Shown here: piece by piece, positions 60,156 through 64,000 of the stretch
How the letters are laid out: the number at the start of each line of letters is the position of its first letter
How positions within the stretch are numbered: position 1 is the stretch's first letter
Assembly (NCBI GenBank): GCA_963680875.1
Contig: OY804578.1
Coordinates: forward strand, 23,961,101 to 24,025,100
DNA: 64,000 nucleotides
Reading direction: 5' to 3'
Source: Bathymodiolus brooksi
Lineage: Eukaryota; Mollusca; Bivalvia; Mytilida; Modiolidae
Notes under the pieces: model-generated
The model's database searches: none
What the model was told of the DNA's origin: nothing
What the model saw: only the letters and a program-made list of their open reading frames with translations
Position numbers and translations under genes: made by a program

Positions 60156-63100
60156 TGATTTTGTCTACCCTGTTTAGGCCCTTTGGTTTACTTGCTCCCA
60201 GATTTTGTCTACCCTGTTTAGGCTCTTTAGTTTACTTGCTCCCAGATTTTGTCTACCCTGTTTAAGCTCTTTGGTTTTCTTGCTCCCAGATTTTGTCTAC
60301 CCTGTTTAGACTCTTTGGTTTACTTGCTCCCAGATTTTGTCTACCCTGTTTAGGCTCTTTGGTTTACTTGCTCCCAGATTTTGTCTACCCTGTTTAGGCT
60401 CTTTGGTTTTCTTGCTCCCAGATTTTGTCTACCCTGTTTAGGCTCTTTGGTTTTCTTGCTCCTAGATTTTGTCTACCCTGTTTAGGCTCTTTGGTTTTCT
60501 TGCTCCCAGATTTTGTCTACCCTGTTTAAGCTCTTTGGTTTTCTTGCTCCCAGATTTTGTCTACCCTGTTTAGGCTCTTTAGTTTACTTGCTCCCAGATT
60601 TTGTCTACCCTGTTTAGGCTCTTTGGTTTTCTTGCTCCCAGATTTTGTCTACCCTGTTTAGGCTCTTTGGTTTACTTGCTCCCAGATTTTGTCTACCCTG
60701 TTTAGGCTCTTTGGTTTTCTTGCTCCCAGATTTTGTCTACCCTGTTTAAGCTCTTTGGTTTACTTGCTCCCAGATTTTGTCTACCCTGTTTAGGCTCTTT
60801 GGTTTTCTTGCTCCCAGATTTTGTCTACCCTGTTTAGGCTCTTTGGTTTACTTGCTCCCAGATTTTGTCTACCCTGTTTAGGCTCTTTGGTTTTCTTGCT
60901 CCTAGATTTTGTCTACCCTGTTTAGGCTCTTTGGTTTTCTTGCTCCCAGATTTTGTCTACCCTGTTTAGGCTCTTTGGTTTTCTTGCTCCCAGATTTTGT
61001 CTACCCTGTTTAAGCTCTTTGGTTTTCTTGCTCCCAGATTTTGTCTATCCTGTTTAGGCTCTTTGGTTTTCTTGCTCCCAGATTTTGTCTACCCTGTTTA
61101 GGCCCTTTGGTTTACTTGCTCCCAGATTTTGTCTACCCTGTTTAGGCTCTTTGGTTTTCTTGCTCCCAGATTTTGTCTACCCTGTTTAAGCTCTTTGGTT
61201 TTCTTGCTCCCAGATTTTGTCTACCCTGTTTAGGCTCTTTGGTTTACTTGCTCCCAGATTTTGTCTACCCTGTTTAAGCTCTTTGATTTTCTTGCTCCCA
61301 GATTTTGTCTACCCTGTTTAAGCTCTTTAGTTTTCTTGCTCCCAGATTTTGTCTACCCTGTTTAGGCCCTTTGGTTTTCTTGCTCCCAGATTTTGTCTAC
61401 CCTGTTTAAGCTCTTTGGTTTTCTTGCTCCCAGATTTTGTCTACCCTGTTTAGGCTCTTTGGTTTTCTTGCTCCCAGATTTTGTCTACCCTGTTTAAGCT
61501 CTTTGGTTTTCTTGCTCCCAGATTTTGTCTATCCTGTTTAGGCTCTTTGGTTTTCTTGCTCCCAGATTTTGTCTACCCTGTTTAGGCCCTTTGGTTTACT
61601 TGCTCCCAGATTTTGTCTACCCTGTTTAGGCTCTTTGGTTTTCTTGCTCCCAGATTTTGTCTACCCTGTTTAAGCTCTTTGGTTTTCTTGCTCCCAGATT
61701 TTGTCTACCCTGTTTAGGCTCTTTGGTTTACTTGCTCCCAGATTTTGTCTACCCTGTTTAAGCTCTTTGATTTTCTTGCTCCCAGATTTTGTCTACCCTG
61801 TTTAGGCTCTTTGGTTTACTTGCTCCCAGATTTTGTCTATCCTGTTTAGGCTCTTTGGTTTTCTTGCTCCCAGATTTTGTCTACCCTGTTTAGGCTCTTT
61901 GGTTTTCTTGCTCCCAGATTTTGTCTACCCTGTTTAGGCTCTTTGGTTTTCTTGCTCCCAGATTTTGTCTACCCTGTTTAGGCTCTTTGGTTTTCTTGCT
62001 CCCAGATTTTGTCTATCCTGTTTAGGCTCTTTGGTTTTCTTGCTCCCAGATTTTGTCTACCCTGTTTAGGCTCTTTGGTTTTCTTGCTCCCAGATTTTGT
62101 CTATCCTGTTTAGGCTCTTTGGTTTTCTTGCTCCCAGATTTTGTCTATCCTGTTTAGGCTCTTTGGTTTTCTTGCTCCCAGATTTTGTCTACCCTGTTTA
62201 GGCTCTTTGGTTTTCTTGCTCCCAGATTTTGTCTACCCTGTTTAAGCTCTTTGGTTTTCTTGCTCCCAGATTTTGTCTACCCTGTTTAGGCTCTTTGGTT
62301 TTCTTGCTCCCAGATTTTGTCTACCCTGTTTAGGCTCTTTGGTTTTCTTGCTCCCAGATTTTGTCTACCCTGTTTAGGCTCTTTGGTTTTCTTGCTCCCA
62401 GATTTTGTCTACCCTGTTTAGGCTCTTTGGTTTTCTTGCTCCCAGATTTTGTCTACCCTGTTTAGGCTCTTTAGTTTACTTGCTCCCAGATTTTGTCTAC
62501 CCTGTTTAAGCTCTTTGGTTTTCTTGCTCCCAGATTTTGGCTATCCTGTTTAAGCTCTTTGGTTTTCTTGCTCCCAGATTTTGTTTACCCTGTTTAAGCT
62601 CTTTGGTTTTCTTGCTCCCAGATTTTGTCTACCCTGTTTAAGCTCTTTGGTTTACTTGCTCCCAGATTTTGTCTACCCTGTTTAAGCTCTTTGGTTTTCT
62701 TGCTCCCAGATTTTGTCTACCCTGTTTAAGCTCTTTGGTTTTCTTGCTCCCAGATTTTGGCTATCATGTTTAAGCTCTTTGGTTTTCTTGCTCCCAGATT
62801 TTGGCTATCCTGTTTAAGCTCTTTGGTTTTCTTGCTCCCAGATTTTGTCTACCCTGTTTAAGCTCTTTGGTTTTCTTGCTCCCAGATTTTGTCTACCCTG
62901 TTTAAACTCTTTGGTTTACTTGCTCCCAGATTTTGTCTACCCTGTTTAAACTCTTTGGTTTTCTTGCTCCCAGATTTTGTCTACCCTGTTTAGGCCCTGT
63001 GGTTTTCTTGCTCCCAGATTTTGTCTACCCTGTTTAAACTCTTTGGTTTTCTTGCTCCCAGATTTTGTCTACCCTGTTTAGGCCCTGTGGTTTTCTTGCT

Positions 63101-64000
63101 CCCAGATTTTGTCTACCCTGTTTAGGCCCTTTGGTTTACTTGCTCCCAGATTTTGTCTATCCTGTAGAGGCCCTTTGGTTTACTTGCTCCCAGATTTTGT
63201 CTACCCTGTTTAGGCCCTTTGGTTTACTTGCTCCCAGATTTTGTCTACCCTGTTTAGGCCCTTTGGTTTTCTTGCTCCCAGATTTTGTCTATCCTGTTTA
63301 GGCTCTTTGGTTTTCTTGCTCCCAGATTTTGTCTATCCTGTAGAGGCCCATTGGTTTACTTGCTCCCAGATTTTGTCTATCCTGTAGAGGCCCTTTGGTT
63401 TACTTGCTCCCAGATTTTGTCTACCCTGTTTAGGCCCTTTGGTTTACTTGCTCCCAGATTTTGTCTACCCTGTTTAGGCCCTTTGGTTTTCTTGCTCCCA
63501 GATTTTGTCTATCCTGTAGAGGCCCTTTGGTTTACTTGCTCCCAGATTTTGTCTACCCTGTTTAGGCCCTGTGGTTTTCTTGCTCCCAGATTTTGTCTAT
63601 CCTGTAGAGGCCCTTTGGTTTACTTGCTCCCAGATTTTGTCTATCCTGTAGAGGCCCTTTGGTTTTCTTGCTCCCAGATTTTGTCTATCCTGTAGAGGCC
63701 CTTTGGTTTACTTGCTCCCAGATTTTGTCTACCCTGTTTAGGCCCTTTGGTTTTCTTGCTCCCAGATTTTGTCTATCCTGTAGAGGCCCTTTGGTTTACT
63801 TGCTCCCAGATTTGGTCTATCCTGTAGAGGCCCTTTGGTTTTCTTGCTCCCAGATTTTGTCTACCCTGTTTAGGCCCTTTGGTTTTCTTGCTCCCAGATT
63901 TTGTCTACCCTGTTTAGGCCCTTTGGTTTTCTTGCTCCCAGATTTTGTCTACCCTGTTTAGGCCCTTTGGTTTTCTTGCTCCCAGATTTTGTCTACCCTG
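60156..64000 (+). repeat. 44-bp minisatellite, about 87 copies, continues past the window
   Basis: The unit contains AGATTTTGTCTACCCTGTTT, AGGCTCTTTGGTTTTCTTGC and TCCC. Variants: TAAGCTC, TAGGCCC, GGTTTACTTG, CTATCCTGTAGAGGCCC (concentrated after about 63150) and TTTTGGCTATCCTG (62530-62820). Variant classes are regionally clustered. The unit is alignable with the reverse complement of the 39/36-bp unit at 10846-12933. Open + strand frames at the end are by-products. Confidence 0.98.

Noticed and set aside
63065..63961. + strand ORFs at the end of the window
   Set aside because: The 44-bp unit is not a multiple of 3; three units make 132 bp, which keeps short stretches open. No conserved domain.

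Overview
The window reads as nuclear DNA of a lophotrochozoan animal, most likely a bivalve mollusc. It is AT-rich, has GT-AG introns, and is crowded with repeat families of the bivalve type: AGCTCACCTG elements, TTATGTCTCCCC elements, tRNA-derived SINEs and long minisatellites. I saw no bacterial operons, CRISPR arrays or complete autonomous transposons.

Only one host gene can be supported. It is the animal PHAF1 (C16orf70, UPF0183) homologue on the + strand. Eleven coding exons between 21412 and 55643 join in frame, with matching codon phases at every junction, into 346 residues ending at a TGA. The first roughly 75-80 residues expected from vertebrate PHAF1 are not recognisable here; their exons are either in 1-21411 and missed by me, or left of the window. 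From knowledge of the family, the product is a cytosolic autophagy protein that works with BCAS3 at the phagophore.

Layout. 1-21411: upstream or 5' intronic sequence with repeat fragments, a foldback element (1562-2091), a 42-bp minisatellite (6758-10226), a 39/36-bp minisatellite (10846-12933), a 33-bp minisatellite (14026-15762) and a 29-bp minisatellite (19392-20252). 21412-32598: first two recognised exons, separated by an 11-kb intron holding SINEs, a nested tandem duplication of DNA transposons (25150-28331), a Crypton-like relic ORF and a 2.2-kb AGCTCACCTG element. 32599-41576: intron with a degenerate copy of the preceding exon, a TIR element carrying nuclear-receptor-type motifs, and 117 nearly identical 43-bp units (33957-38987). 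41577-55643: nine further exons among SINEs, a hAT-like element, a second copy of the foldback element abutting an exon, and a 37-bp minisatellite that grew inside a SINE. 55644-64000: 3' flank with a 2.66-kb TIR element (56464-59120) and a 44-bp minisatellite (60156 to the window edge) related in sequence, but inverted, to the array at 10846-12933.

Most striking: about 20 kb, nearly a third of the window, is tandem minisatellite; two SINE copies were independently expanded over the same internal segment; three repeat families with different sequences share a hairpin left end and a single-arm right end; and three PHAF1 exons have small partial duplicates of themselves or of their splice site within about 120 bp.
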